Positions 52,350-61,902 of a stretch of DNA of 64,000 nucleotides are shown here, in pieces. The notes below the pieces were generated by a model, which was not told where the DNA came from, ran no database searches, and was given only the letters and a program-made list of their open reading frames with translations. This DNA comes from Bradyrhizobium roseum (lineage in GTDB: Bacteria; Pseudomonadota; Alphaproteobacteria; Rhizobiales; Xanthobacteraceae). Position 1 is the stretch's first letter; each line of letters begins with the position of its first letter. The stretch lies in the NCBI RefSeq assembly GCF_030413175.1, contig NZ_CP129212.1, forward strand, positions 930,001 through 994,000, given 5' to 3'. The position numbers and the translations under genes are program-made.

Positions 52350-53807
52350 TCACCTGTTCTCGATGACTTCGGCGGCGTCGAGCGCGGCTGCAAGCCGCTT
52401 CTCCTCGCCGTAGTATCGCGCCCGTTCCCAGAACCGTGGACGTCCGATCCCGGTCGAGCGGTGCCGGCCGATGATCTTGCCGTTGGCGTCCTCGCCGACC
52501 ATGTCGTACAGGAACACGTCCTGGGTGATGATGGTGTCGCCTTCCATGCCCATCACCTCGGTGATGTGGGTGATGCGGCGCGAGCCATCGCGCAGGCGCG
52601 CGGCCTGCACGATGACGTCGATCGAGGCGCAGATCATCTCGCGGATGGTGCGCGAGGGCAGCGAGAAGCCGCCCATGGTGATCATGGATTCGCAGCGCGA
52701 CAGGGCTTCGCGCGGGTTGTTGGCGTGCAGCGTTCCCATCGAGCCGTCGTGGCCGGTGTTCATCGCCTGCAGCAGGTCGAATGCCTCGGGTCCGCGGACT
52801 TCGCCGACGATGATGCGTTCGGGGCGCATACGCAGGCAGTTGCGGACCAGTTCGCGCATCGTGACCTGGCCTTCGCCTTCGATGTTGGGTGGCCGGGTTT
52901 CCAGCCGCACCACGTGGGGCTGCTGCAATTGCAGTTCGGCGGCGTCTTCGCAGGTGATGACGCGTTCGTCCTCCTCGATGAACTGGGTCAGGCAGTTCAG
53001 CAGCGTGGTCTTGCCGGAGCCGGTACCGCCCGAGATCAGCACGTTGCAGCGGACCCGGCCGATGATCTGCAGGATCTGCGCGCCTTCCGGCGAGATCGCG
53101 CCGAACTTGACCAGCTGGTCGAGCGTCAGCTTGTCCTTCTTGAACTTACGAATGGTGAGGCAAGGCCCGTCGATCGCCAGCGGCGGAACGATGGCGTTGA
53201 CGCGGGAGCCGTCGGCGAGACGGGCGTCGCAGATCGGCGAGGATTCGTCGACGCGCCGGCCGACCTGGCTGACGATGCGCTGGCAGATGTTGAGCAGCTG
53301 CTGGTTGTCGCGGAAGCGGATGCCGGTCTTCTGGATCTTGCCCGCGACTTCGATGAACACCGTGCCGGCGCCGTTGACCATGATGTCGGCGATGTCGTCG
53401 CGCGACAGCAGCGGTTCCAGCGGGCCGTAGCCGAGCACGTCGTTGCAGATGTCGTCGAGCAGTTCTTCCTGCTCGGCGATCGACATCACGATGTTCTTGA
53501 TCGCGATGATCTCGTTGACGATGTCGCGGATTTCCTCGCGTGCCGACTCGCCGTCCAGCTTGGCGAGCTGGGCGAGGTCGATCGCCTCGATCAGGGCGCC
53601 AAAGATCGTCGCCTTGACCTGGTAGTAATTTTCCGATCGCCGCGCCTCCATGGCGGGCGCGGGCGGCGCCTTGGCGGGCGCGATCGGCGGCGACGCCACG
53701 GCCGGCGCTGCCGTCTCGCGCGGCGCTGTCGCGGCGATGGAAGCCGGCTGTGGCGCCTGAATGGCGGGCTTCACCCGCGTATCGCTATCACTACGCTTAC
53801 CGAACAC
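52350..53807 (-). CDS. cpaF: Tad pilus secretion ATPase CpaF/TadA
   Basis: The 485-residue VirB11/GspE-type ATPase powers pilus assembly. It has an Ala/Pro-rich N-terminus (about 1-60), the Walker A motif ISGGTGSGKTTLLN (near residue 265), the Asp/His-box region CEDAAELQLQQPHVVRLETR and RPERIIVGEVRGPEAFDLLQ (Walker B), and a C-terminal GSMGTLHANNPREAL. The start is GTG with TGGAG upstream. The N-terminal tail is a typical low-complexity leader of alphaproteobacterial CpaF. It is cytoplasmic at the inner membrane, coupled to TadBC. Confidence 0.94.
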   Translation of the reverse strand: MFGKRSDSDTRVKPAIQAPQPASIAATAPRETAAPAVASPPIAPAKAPPAPAMEARRSENYYQVKATIFGALIEAIDLAQLAKLDGESAREEIRDIVNEIIAIKNIVMSIAEQEELLDDICNDVLGYGPLEPLLSRDDIADIMVNGAGTVFIEVAGKIQKTGIRFRDNQQLLNICQRIVSQVGRRVDESSPICDARLADGSRVNAIVPPLAIDGPCLTIRKFKKDKLTLDQLVKFGAISPEGAQILQIIGRVRCNVLISGGTGSGKTTLLNCLTQFIEEDERVITCEDAAELQLQQPHVVRLETRPPNIEGEGQVTMRELVRNCLRMRPERIIVGEVRGPEAFDLLQAMNTGHDGSMGTLHANNPREALSRCESMITMGGFSLPSRTIREMICASIDVIVQAARLRDGSRRITHITEVMGMEGDTIITQDVFLYDMVGEDANGKIIGRHRSTGIGRPRFWERARYYGEEKRLAAALDAAEVIENR

Positions 53808-53828
53808 GATGATACTCCACGCAGGCGG

Positions 53829-55100
53829 CTACTTCTTGGCCCGCAACTTATCGAGCAGGGGCGAAAGCAACGAACTCTTGGGCTTCTTGGTCTCGCCGCG
53901 GCCGGTGAGCCGCTGGGCGATTTGCAGGAACGTCTCTGTCGTCTTGTGGTTGGCGGCGATCTCCGCGATCATCTGGCCGTTGTTGGCGGCCGAACCGAAG
54001 ATCTGCGGCTCGAACGGGATCGTGGCGATCGGGTGGTTTTCAATCGCCTTGGCGAACTCGGCGGCCGGAATCTCCGGACGTTTCGGGACGCCGACCTGGT
54101 TGAGGCAATAGAGCGGAGCGCGGTCGTTCGGCCGCGACGTCTTCAGCAGGTCGTAGATGTTCTTGGTGTTGCGCAGGTTGGCGAGATCGGGCGCCGCGAC
54201 GATCAGGATGTCGTCGGCCGCGATCAGCGCGCGCCTGGTCCAGCCCGACCATTGATGGGGAACGTCGAGCACGATGCAGGGCATGGTGGTGCGCAGCGTG
54301 TCGAAGATCGAATCGAACGCCTCCGCGCCGAAATCGTAGACGCGATCGAGCGTCGCCGGTGCCGCCAGCAGGCTCAGATGATCGGTGCATTTCGAAAGCA
54401 GGCGGTCGAGGAACGCGGTATCGACGCGGTCGGGCGAGAACACCGCGTCCGCGATACCCTGCGGCGGGTCCTGATTGTAATCGAGCCCGGCAGTGCCGAA
54501 GGCAAGGTCGAGATCGGCGACGACCGAATCCAGCGAAAGATCGCGCGCGATCGCCCAGGCGACGTTGTGGGCGACCGTGGAGGCGCCGACGCCGCCCTTG
54601 GCGCCGACGATGGCGATGATGCGGCCGACGGCCTTGGCTTCCGGCGCCGAGAACAGGTTGCAGACCGAGCGCACGACGTCGATGGCGTTGACCGGCGCGA
54701 TGACGTAGTCGCTGACGCCGCGGCGCACCAGTTCGCGATACAGCATGACGTCGTTGATGCGTCCGATCACGATCACGCGGGTTCCGGCGTCGCAGACCGT
54801 GGCGAGCTGGTCGAGGCCGAGCAGGATGTCGTTGCGGCCCTCGGTCTCCAGGATGATGACGTTCGGGGTTGGGGCCGAACGGTAGGCCTCGACGGCGGCG
54901 GCCATGCCGCCCATCTGGATCTTGAGGTGGGCCTTGCCGAGGCGGCGGTCTTCGCCCGCGGACTGCACGGCAGCCGCGGTTTCCACCGTCTCGCAGAAAG
55001 CCTGCACCGACACCCGGGGTGCCGGCGCGATGTGGTCTTCGGTGGACGCTGCCCCGGACTCCGGCGACTGCTCTGTATCTTGGCGCGAGTAAGTGATCAT
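53829..55100 (-). CDS. cpaE: Tad pilus localisation ATPase CpaE/TadZ
   Basis: The 423-residue protein has an atypical receiver-like N-terminal domain (about 60-150, LETEGRNDILLGLDQLATVC, then VIGRINDVMLYRELVRRGVS) and a MinD/ParA-type ATPase domain with the deviant Walker A VGAKGGVGAST and PCIVLDVPHQWSGWTRRALI. CpaE/TadZ proteins localise the pilus apparatus to a pole. The start overlaps cpaD by 4 bp (ATGA). The C-terminus ends KPKSSLLSPLLDKLRAKK. Confidence 0.9.
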   Translation of the reverse strand: MITYSRQDTEQSPESGAASTEDHIAPAPRVSVQAFCETVETAAAVQSAGEDRRLGKAHLKIQMGGMAAAVEAYRSAPTPNVIILETEGRNDILLGLDQLATVCDAGTRVIVIGRINDVMLYRELVRRGVSDYVIAPVNAIDVVRSVCNLFSAPEAKAVGRIIAIVGAKGGVGASTVAHNVAWAIARDLSLDSVVADLDLAFGTAGLDYNQDPPQGIADAVFSPDRVDTAFLDRLLSKCTDHLSLLAAPATLDRVYDFGAEAFDSIFDTLRTTMPCIVLDVPHQWSGWTRRALIAADDILIVAAPDLANLRNTKNIYDLLKTSRPNDRAPLYCLNQVGVPKRPEIPAAEFAKAIENHPIATIPFEPQIFGSAANNGQMIAEIAANHKTTETFLQIAQRLTGRGETKKPKSSLLSPLLDKLRAKK

Positions 55101-55852
55101 TTGCCGGTATCGCTGAGTTTGGCCTTGTCGGCATCGGGATAGATGGTCGAGGTCGGGGTGCCCTTGCGGTATTTATCGAAGGCTACGGCGCGGCGCGGTG
55201 CCCAGGCCGCGGTTTCGGGGCGCGGTTGCACGAGATCCGATGGATTGTCGATCATCGCCGCCAGATTGCGTTGATTGGAACAGCCGAAATTGTAGTACGG
55301 CTTGTTTTCGAAATAGCTCTTGTTGTGGACCGACGGACCCAGATCCTCCGGCCACAGCCCGCATGGGCCCGCCACCGCCGAAATCTTCGGATAGTTGAGG
55401 CGGATCGCGGCCATGTGCCTGGGGTCTTCGGGGCGGTACTGGCGGACGGTGGTGGCGCGCGGCGGCACGCCGACGGCCGCCAGCATCGACTTGATCTCGC
55501 GCAACGAATCTTCGGCCGCCCGTGCATTCGGCGTGCTGACGGGCACGTCGATAGAAATGACGCCGGTGCCTTCGCGCATCCAGGTCTGGCCGAGATACAT
55601 CACGTCGGCGCGCTGGGTGGCCGAGAGGCCGCCGCGTCCGCGGCCGACGAAAACCACGATCGAGCGGTCGGCTTCCTGGATGGCGATCGGATGCCGCAGG
55701 CGAACGTCGTCGGGTACGCTTGCCGTGGTCGCCACATCGGTGGCGGCTGTCTTGCAGGCGCCCAGCGCCACGGAAAGCCCGATCAGCGCTCCCGCCAGGC
55801 AGAGCATGCGCCTGGGATCGGCGGACTTTTTTGATTTGATCTTCGATGTCAT
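55097..55852 (-). CDS. cpaD: Pilus assembly lipoprotein CpaD
   Basis: The 251-residue lipoprotein has a lipobox (LIGLSVALGAC, Cys near residue 33) and a mature part containing RHPIAIQEADRSIVVFVGRG and the GCSNQRNLAAMIDNPSDLVQ region diagnostic of CpaD. It is thought to be a periplasmic or outer-membrane factor aiding the secretin. The order CpaB-CpaC-CpaD-CpaE is preserved, and it is 9 bp from cpaC. Confidence 0.9.
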   Translation of the reverse strand: MTSKIKSKKSADPRRMLCLAGALIGLSVALGACKTAATDVATTASVPDDVRLRHPIAIQEADRSIVVFVGRGRGGLSATQRADVMYLGQTWMREGTGVISIDVPVSTPNARAAEDSLREIKSMLAAVGVPPRATTVRQYRPEDPRHMAAIRLNYPKISAVAGPCGLWPEDLGPSVHNKSYFENKPYYNFGCSNQRNLAAMIDNPSDLVQPRPETAAWAPRRAVAFDKYRKGTPTSTIYPDADKAKLSDTGK

Positions 55853-55861
55853 CGTCCCGCC

Positions 55862-57328
55862 TCAGTCCGTAATAAAGCCGTAGGTGCCGCGATAATTCCG
55901 GGCCTTCTCGACGCGGCCCGGAACGCCGTAGATGCGATTGACGCTGCCGAGCAGATCGGCCTGCGGGTCGGAGGCGGCGGCAAAGCCGTCGTCGGGCCGC
56001 GACAAATCCTTCTGCGCGACCGCGCGCACCACATAAGGCGTGACCAGCACCATCAGTTCGCTCTGGTTGTTGACGTAGTCGCGGCTGCGGAACAGCGTGC
56101 CGAGAACCGGCACTTGCGCCAGGCCGGGGAGGCCGTTGATGGCCTGCTTGGTCTGCTCCTGGATCAGCCCGGCCATCGCCATCGCACCGCCGGACGGAAT
56201 TTCCAGCGTCGTCTCGGCGCGGCGGGTCTTGATCGAGGGGATCGTCGTGCCACCGGACCCGCCCTGCAATGCGTTTTCGGTCGAGACTTCCGATACTTCG
56301 GTCATCACCCGAAGACTGATCCGTCCCTCTGTCAGCACGACCGGCGTAAAGTTGAGGGAGATGCCGAATTTCTTGAAGCTGACGGTCTGGACGCATTGTC
56401 CGATGCCGCCCGACGATGTCGTTTGGCAGGTCACGCCGGTTGGAATTGGAAATTCGCCGCCCGAGATAAAGGTTGCGGACTCGCCGGAAATAGCCGTGAG
56501 GTTGGGTTCGGCAAGGGTCCGCACCACGCCGGCGGTTTCCATCGCGCGCAGCGTCGCCTGCACGGATGGCGTCGAGCCGAAACTCCCGACAAGGGAGTTG
56601 CCGGCGACCAGCGGCGCGCTGTTCGCGGAGAACGGGTTGCTGTTGTTGAACCTGACGACGGATGTGCCGTAGGTCAGGTTGGCGCTGAGATCGATGCCCA
56701 GCTGCTTGATGACCGAGCGCTGGACTTCAGCGAGAGTGACTTTCAACATCACCTGGTCGCGGCCGCGGACGGCGATCGAATTGACGACCTTGGCGTCACC
56801 ACCGACGAGGCGGGCCGCGATATCTGCGGCCTGCTGCGCCTCGATCGGGCTCGCCGCGCTGCCGCTCAATACGACGCCGTCGCCGACGCCCTCGATCGAG
56901 ATGTCCGAATTCGGAAGCGACTGCTTCAGCGCGGCCCGCACACCGTTGAGGTCGCGCTTGACCGCGATGTCATAGGCCGCGATCTGGGCGCCCGTGGAAT
57001 CGAAGAAAATGATGTTGGTCTGACCGACCGCTGCGCCGATGATATAGGCGCGCTGGGTCGAGCGGATCACGGCGTTGGCGACCTTCGGGTCGGCGACCAG
57101 CACGTCCTTGATCTCCCGCGGAAGGTCGATCACGAACGATTTGCCGATCCCGAGCGAAACGAACCGCGCGTTCATCTGCCCGTCGGTGGTGACTGGCGCG
57201 GCGGCGCGATAGTCGCTCGCCATCACCGGCGTCAGCGCCGGGTTGATCGTGAGCGCGGCCACGGCCGAAAACGACAGGGCGCGGACGATGGACGTTCGCA
57301 TCATCGGCTGAATTTCCCTGCACTTCAT
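55862..57328 (-). CDS. cpaC: Tad/Flp pilus secretin CpaC/RcpA
   Basis: The 488-residue outer-membrane channel has a signal peptide (about 15-40), an N-terminal BON-like domain (pilus formation protein N-terminal, KSFVIDLPREIKDVLVADPK) and a secretin core ending near SPYVVRAV. The secretin signature TVSFKKFGISLNFTPVVL and VPVLGTLFRSRDYVNNQSEL are present. I used the ATG at 57328 with AAAGGA eight bases upstream; a GTG at 57349 overlapping the cpaB stop would add seven residues. It forms the pore through which the Flp pilus exits. Confidence 0.93.
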   Translation of the reverse strand: MKCREIQPMMRTSIVRALSFSAVAALTINPALTPVMASDYRAAAPVTTDGQMNARFVSLGIGKSFVIDLPREIKDVLVADPKVANAVIRSTQRAYIIGAAVGQTNIIFFDSTGAQIAAYDIAVKRDLNGVRAALKQSLPNSDISIEGVGDGVVLSGSAASPIEAQQAADIAARLVGGDAKVVNSIAVRGRDQVMLKVTLAEVQRSVIKQLGIDLSANLTYGTSVVRFNNSNPFSANSAPLVAGNSLVGSFGSTPSVQATLRAMETAGVVRTLAEPNLTAISGESATFISGGEFPIPTGVTCQTTSSGGIGQCVQTVSFKKFGISLNFTPVVLTEGRISLRVMTEVSEVSTENALQGGSGGTTIPSIKTRRAETTLEIPSGGAMAMAGLIQEQTKQAINGLPGLAQVPVLGTLFRSRDYVNNQSELMVLVTPYVVRAVAQKDLSRPDDGFAAASDPQADLLGSVNRIYGVPGRVEKARNYRGTYGFITD

Positions 57329-57345
57329 AACGTGCGTCCTTTCGC

Positions 57346-58134
57346 TCACTTCTGCATCGTCTGCTGGCTGGCAACGCCGTAACGGATGACGTTGAGACTT
57401 TCACCGCGCTTGTCCGCGGCCTCCAGCGGCTTCTCGTCGGTCTTGATGTCGGCAATGCTGCGCAGCGCCAGCGACAGCGTGCCGCTCTGGCGGGAGCGCG
57501 CAAGCGTCTCGGTCTGTTCGGGCTTCAGCTCGAGCGTGACGGTTCTGCCGACCAATGCGCTCGAGCCCTCCTTTTCCTTCGGTGCCTGGTCGATCGCGAG
57601 CACGCGGATATTGCTCAGGATGACCTCGGCGACGGCGACGTCGGCGCCCTTGCCGTCGGGATTCTTGTCGCGCTTGGTCAGCAGCACGTCGACGCGGTCG
57701 TTCGGCAGGATGAAGCCGCCGGCGCCGGTCTCCGGCGAAATTTCGGTGGAAACCGCCCGGAAGCCCTGGGGCAGGATCGCCGCCATGAAGCCGGAGCCGT
57801 CGGCCTTCACCAGCTTCTGGTCACGTATCGGCTCGCCCGCGATGAACGGCGAGCGTGCGATCGAGCCCGTGATCTCCTTGATGGCGTCGGCTTTGCTGGC
57901 GCGGCTGATGAAGCTGCTGGCAGTCGCGGCCGGCCAGGCCTGCCACTGCAGATCGTCCGGCTTGACCGACTGGCCGAGGCCGATGTCCGCCTTGGCGACG
58001 AGAATATCGACGGTCTGCATCTGCACGACCGGTTGAGCCGGCGCAGGATTGTCGTTGGAGCCGCTTGCGAGATATGCGGCGATGCCACCGGCGCCGAGGG
58101 CGATGGACAGGACTGCAATGCGTGCGGTATTCAT
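57346..58134 (-). CDS. cpaB: Pilus assembly protein CpaB/RcpC
   Basis: The 262-residue periplasmic protein has an N-terminal membrane anchor (IAVLSIALGAGGIAAYLASG). The SAF/CpaB domain follows (about 45-150, VDILVAKADIGLGQSVKPDD, then FISRASKADAIKEITGSIA), with a later RVDVLLTKRDKN. CpaB/RcpC stabilises the secretin. It precedes cpaC and follows cpaA by 127 bp, so a secondary promoter could lie between. Confidence 0.92.
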   Translation of the reverse strand: MNTARIAVLSIALGAGGIAAYLASGSNDNPAPAQPVVQMQTVDILVAKADIGLGQSVKPDDLQWQAWPAATASSFISRASKADAIKEITGSIARSPFIAGEPIRDQKLVKADGSGFMAAILPQGFRAVSTEISPETGAGGFILPNDRVDVLLTKRDKNPDGKGADVAVAEVILSNIRVLAIDQAPKEKEGSSALVGRTVTLELKPEQTETLARSRQSGTLSLALRSIADIKTDEKPLEAADKRGESLNVIRYGVASQQTMQK

Positions 58135-58261
58135 TACGCTTCACTTTCCACATTACGCTGCGACGCATCCGCCGCCGTAAAGGGAGTTGACCAGCTATTC
58201 GTCAAAGCATGGTTAATGAGGCGTGTGTAAATTGCCTTAACGGAAAGTTAGCGACGCCGGA

Positions 58262-58786
58262 TCAGCGCATCGCGAGATGTGCGAGGTCGATCGCCTTGAT
58301 CCATTCGGTCTCCGGATAGACCATCAGTGCGCCGATCGCGAGCGCGATGCCGTAGGGAATGCCGCTGCGTTTGTCGTGCAGTCGCTCCAGCCAGGCCTGC
58401 CTCGCCAGCAGCGAAGGCAGCGGCCATTGGCGAAACTGAATCAGAAGGACCGTCAGTGCTCCGCCGAGCAGCGAGACGAACAGCAAGTAATCGAGCAGAT
58501 GGTCGAAACCGAACCAGAGCGCCACGCTGGCTGCGACCTTGGCGTCGCCGCCGCCGACCCATCCCATCGCGAAGCAGCCGAAGGCCACCACCAGTACGGC
58601 TGCGCCGGCGCCGATATGCATCAGGATGTCGTGCAGACCCATGCCGCCCAGCACCGCGAGCGCCGCAAAGCCGGCGATCAACGCCAGCGATACCCGGTTT
58701 GAAATCGTCATCGTGAACAGGTCGCTCGCGGCTGCGAACGCCATCAGGGCCGGAAACAGCAGGAGGCGGGCGGTGTCGAGAATCAT
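58262..58786 (-). CDS. cpaA: Prepilin peptidase CpaA/TadV
   Basis: The 174-residue A24-family aspartyl prepilin peptidase has about five membrane helices. The catalytic aspartates are seen in AAASDLFTMTISN (first) and the GGGDAK motif MGWVGGGDAKVAASVAL (second). It cleaves the Flp prepilin leader. I used the ATG at 58786; upstream in-frame sequence does not look like the family. It is encoded just after the pilin gene, with a terminator between, so it may get a lower level of transcript. Confidence 0.9.
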   Translation of the reverse strand: MILDTARLLLFPALMAFAAASDLFTMTISNRVSLALIAGFAALAVLGGMGLHDILMHIGAGAAVLVVAFGCFAMGWVGGGDAKVAASVALWFGFDHLLDYLLFVSLLGGALTVLLIQFRQWPLPSLLARQAWLERLHDKRSGIPYGIALAIGALMVYPETEWIKAIDLAHLAMR

Positions 58787-58930
58787 GAGTTCACCGAGGC
58801 TGCGGTTGACCGGGAGTGGCGGAAGCCTAGCCACTAGAAATGAACAATCGGGAAACGCCGGAAAGTAGACCGTTCGAGCCGCATCCGGCGGCGGCATGCC
58901 GATGCACGCCGAAGCGCCTGGCCAAAAAAC

Positions 58931-58956
58931 AAAGGCCCCGGCAAGCCGGGGCCTTT
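58931..58956 (-). terminator. Rho-independent terminator after the Flp pilin gene
   Basis: A perfect 12-bp stem (AAAGGCCCCGGC with complement) closes a 2-nt loop, followed on the minus strand by GTTTTTTGG. It lies 21 bp past the pilin stop. It likely allows high pilin mRNA with partial read-through to cpaA. Confidence 0.85.
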
Positions 58957-58977
58957 GAAGCGTTATCGCGACGTCGC

Positions 58978-59142
58978 TTACTTGAGCGAGTTCGAGATCG
59001 CGACGAAGTTGCTCGACAGCTTGGTGCCGAGGCCGTTCACCGCGCTGATGATCGCGACCGCGATGCCGGCGGCGATCAGGCCGTACTCGATGGCGGTGGC
59101 GCCGGACTCATCCTTCACGAAACGCGAAACCAGATTCTTCAT
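58978..59142 (-). CDS. pilA: Flp/Fap-type pilin
   Basis: The 54-residue prepilin starts MKNLVSRFVKDESG, the short basic leader, with predicted cleavage after Gly14. It is followed by ATAIEYGLIAAGIAVAIISA, where Glu19 and Tyr20 match the Flp GxxxxEY motif. The C-terminal part is short (NGLGTKLSSNFVAISNSLK). It forms the tight-adherence pilus shaft. AGGAG lies nine bases before the ATG at 59142. It heads the tad cluster on the minus strand. Confidence 0.95.
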   Translation of the reverse strand: MKNLVSRFVKDESGATAIEYGLIAAGIAVAIISAVNGLGTKLSSNFVAISNSLK

Positions 59143-59442
59143 TGATGATAGCTCCTGTGTACACATGGCTGGTCGAACTTTAACTGCGGTCTCTCCGGCG
59201 TTCTCAGCGCCGTGACCATGCCGAACCCTAGGGGTGCGACAATTTCGACGCAGTTAATTCGATCGCGCAAAAATGCCTGGAACTTGCAGTTGCTGGGCAC
59301 AGTAAACACGGCATTAAGCGGTTCGAGAAAATGCGGGAGAATTTGCTGTCGCCGTTCCTCGCCGCCTCGGTCGGCTGCCTTCATTCACGGCTCTTTAAGC
59401 GCCACCGGATACCCCTGACGTCTCAGATTGAACGGGGTCGTC
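59143..59442. promoter_or_regulatory. Promoter region between pilA and the sterol-desaturase gene
   Basis: The 300-bp divergent gap has no ORF I trust. It must hold the pilA promoter on the minus strand. A CCCTAGGG octamer (59225-59232) is a perfect short palindrome. A clear sigma-70 pair was not identified by eye. Confidence 0.4.
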
Positions 59443-60270
59443 ATGTCCGAAATGTCAATGCAAGTGATCACTGTCGTGGGGCAGACGATTGCGAAGGTCG
59501 TGCCGATCACGATCGCGCTCGCGCTGGTGTTCACGGTGCTCTCGCATTTCTGGGCCTGCAATCCTGGCAAACCGTGGTGGCGCAAGCGCGAACTCGTCAC
59601 CGACATCTGCTATTGGTTCCTGGTCCCCGTATTCGGACGGATCCTGCGCATCGGCTTGCTGGTAACGGGCGCAGCGGTCGTCTTCAACATTCACGAGGTC
59701 GATGACCTGATTGCATTCTACGACAACGGCCATGGGCCTTTGTCGACGCTTCCGCTCTGGGTGCAGGCGATATTGTTCCTCGTTGCGTCCGACTTCATGC
59801 TGTATTGGCTGCATCGTATGTTTCACGGCGGCGGGTTCTGGAAATACCATGCCATCCATCATTCCTCGGAAGATCTGGAGTGGATCTCGGCGGCGCGGTT
59901 TCATCCCGTCAACCTGTTTATCGGAACGATCCTGGTCGACGTCGTCCTGCTGATGGCGGGCATCTCTCCCAACATCATGCTATGGGTCGGGCCGTTCACG
60001 ACTTTCCACTCCGCCTTCGTCCACGCCAACCTGAACTGGACGCTGGGCCCGTTCAAATACGTGCTTGCCACGCCGGTCTTCCATCGCTGGCATCACACGT
60101 CGCTCGAACAAGGCGGCAACACCAATTTCGCGGGCACCTTCCCGCTGTGGGACATCCTGTTCGGCACCTTCCGCATGCCTGAAAACGTACTGCCCGAGCA
60201 CTACGGCGCGGACGATCCGAAGATCCCCACCGAGATCGGTGGACAGTTGGCATATCCCTTCCGTCAGTAG
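59443..60270 (+). CDS. Sterol desaturase / fatty acid hydroxylase family protein (copy 1)
   Basis: The 275-residue integral membrane diiron oxygenase-like protein has the three histidine clusters HRMFH (from residue 124), HAIHH (from 136) and HRWHH (from 214), with HANLNW in between. It has about five hydrophobic segments. Members hydroxylate or desaturate sterols, carotenoids, fatty acids or hopanoid-like lipids. The substrate is not readable. The ATG at 59443 was chosen over an upstream TTG. A paralogue (63438 onward) lies at the end of this run. Confidence 0.85.
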   Translation: MSEMSMQVITVVGQTIAKVVPITIALALVFTVLSHFWACNPGKPWWRKRELVTDICYWFLVPVFGRILRIGLLVTGAAVVFNIHEVDDLIAFYDNGHGPLSTLPLWVQAILFLVASDFMLYWLHRMFHGGGFWKYHAIHHSSEDLEWISAARFHPVNLFIGTILVDVVLLMAGISPNIMLWVGPFTTFHSAFVHANLNWTLGPFKYVLATPVFHRWHHTSLEQGGNTNFAGTFPLWDILFGTFRMPENVLPEHYGADDPKIPTEIGGQLAYPFRQ

Positions 60271-60370
60271 GGCATGATCCAACGACGACGCGTGCCGGTA
60301 CGCGACGGGACGGCAAACGGGGGGCCGGTTTGAACCGATCAAGCGCTGCGGCGCCGGGCTGGAACGTGTC

Positions 60371-61816
60371 ATGAGCATCGACGCCGCGACCATTCGCCAT
60401 GTGAAAGTCTCCAGCTTCGGACAGATTCCGGCCTGGCTGTGGCTTGGCGCCGGCCTGTACGCGTTTCTGCTGTTCGCCAGCAGCGGGCTTCTCAACGATT
60501 CCGACACCTACTGGCAGATCGCCGTGGGCCAATGGATTCTCGACCACGCAGCGATGCCGCGCGTCGATGCGTATTCGTTCGCCATGCCCGGCGAGGCCTG
60601 GATTTCGTCATCCTGGCTGGCGCAAGTGCTCTATGCCGCAAGCTACAGCGTGGCCGGCTGGGCCGGGCCGGTCGCGGTTGCGGCGGGCGGCATCGCTGCG
60701 ACTTTTGCGCTGCTCGCCCATATCCTGGAACGGCGCCTTTCCCCGACTTATGCGGTCCTGATCTCGCTGGCGGCCGTGGTGCTGTCGATGCCGCATTTTC
60801 TGGCGCGTCCGCACGTACTGGTGATGCCGCTCATGGTGGCCTGGGCCTACGGATTGATGACGGCGAGCGAGCGGCGTCAGCCGCCGTCGCTCTGGCTGCT
60901 GCCGGTGATTGTACTGTGGGCCAATCTGCATGGCGGCTTCGTGTTCGGTCTGGTGCTGGCGGGCGCTTTTGCGATCGACGCATTATGGAACGCGGAGCCT
61001 TCGCAGCGCAGGCCGCTGGCGCTGCGCTGGGCCGGGTTCGGGTTGGCCGCGCTGGCGGCCTGCTGCGTCACGCCTTACGGCTGGGGATCGATCCTGGCCT
61101 CACGCAGGATTCTCGATCTTGGCGAACTGCTGCGGCTTCTCAGCGAATGGGCGCCGGCGGATTTCAGCAAGCCCAGTGCCTTCGAATTGACGATCCTCGT
61201 CCTGATCGCGGGCGCGCTTTATCGCGGTATCAAGCTGTCGCCGCCGCGGATCGCGCTGGTGCTCGGCCTGCTGCACATGGCGCTTTCGCATGGACGGAAT
61301 CTGGAGATATTCGCGCTGCTGCTGCCGATCGTCGTGTTGACGCCGGTGTCGCAACAGTTGGGGCTGCAACCGGATCGATCGGGCAGGGTCACGCTTGGTT
61401 CGGCGGTGGTGCTGGCCGCGGCGCTCGCCGTCTCGACCTGGACCGCCGCGGCGCACGGTACGTATGCGCCGCCGCACGATCAGTCGCCCGCCGCGGCGGT
61501 CGAAGCCGTCAAGTCGCATAACCTCCGGCGCGTGTTCAACGACCGCGCCTTCGGCGGCTACCTGATCTGGCGGCGGGTGCCCGTCTTCATCGATGGGCGG
61601 GCCGAGTTGTACGGCGAAAAATTCACGATGGCCTACTACAACGCGCTGGAGCGTAATGACGTCGGTCGATTCCTCGGCCTGCTCCAGGAGTACGACATCG
61701 ACGGGTTGCTGCTGCGGCCGGGCACCCCCACGGTGGGTCTGCTCGACCATCTGGGCGGCTGGCGGCGGGTCTATGCCGACGATGTGTCCATCCTTTATGT
61801 GCGTGGCGGAGGCTGA
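60371..61816 (+). CDS. Polytopic membrane protein, GT-C-like glycosyltransferase fold (copy 1)
   Basis: The 481-residue protein has about ten membrane helices and a C-terminal soluble part (about 375-480). The first external loop has acidic residues in NDSDTYWQIAVGQWIL, and SSSWLAQVLYA and DPYSF-like elements follow. These patterns recall bacterial GT-C proteins such as ArnT/PMT relatives, which move sugars from lipid carriers. The exact family is not recognised. It has a close paralogue directly downstream, and both lie between two sterol-desaturase-like genes. Confidence 0.7.
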   Translation: MSIDAATIRHVKVSSFGQIPAWLWLGAGLYAFLLFASSGLLNDSDTYWQIAVGQWILDHAAMPRVDAYSFAMPGEAWISSSWLAQVLYAASYSVAGWAGPVAVAAGGIAATFALLAHILERRLSPTYAVLISLAAVVLSMPHFLARPHVLVMPLMVAWAYGLMTASERRQPPSLWLLPVIVLWANLHGGFVFGLVLAGAFAIDALWNAEPSQRRPLALRWAGFGLAALAACCVTPYGWGSILASRRILDLGELLRLLSEWAPADFSKPSAFELTILVLIAGALYRGIKLSPPRIALVLGLLHMALSHGRNLEIFALLLPIVVLTPVSQQLGLQPDRSGRVTLGSAVVLAAALAVSTWTAAAHGTYAPPHDQSPAAAVEAVKSHNLRRVFNDRAFGGYLIWRRVPVFIDGRAELYGEKFTMAYYNALERNDVGRFLGLLQEYDIDGLLLRPGTPTVGLLDHLGGWRRVYADDVSILYVRGGG

Positions 61817-61902
61817 CCGATGAGGGCGACGCCGCCGGGTTGGCCCGCGCGTTCCGGGGCCGGGGTATCCCGCGCTTTTTCAAACCTGTGTGGGTGGCCG
61901 GC

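Noticed and set aside
52272..55142. 956-codon antisense frame over tadB, cpaF and cpaE
   Set aside because: It is His/Asp/Arg-rich with no recognisable fold and spans several well-supported genes and their boundaries. It is a composition artefact.
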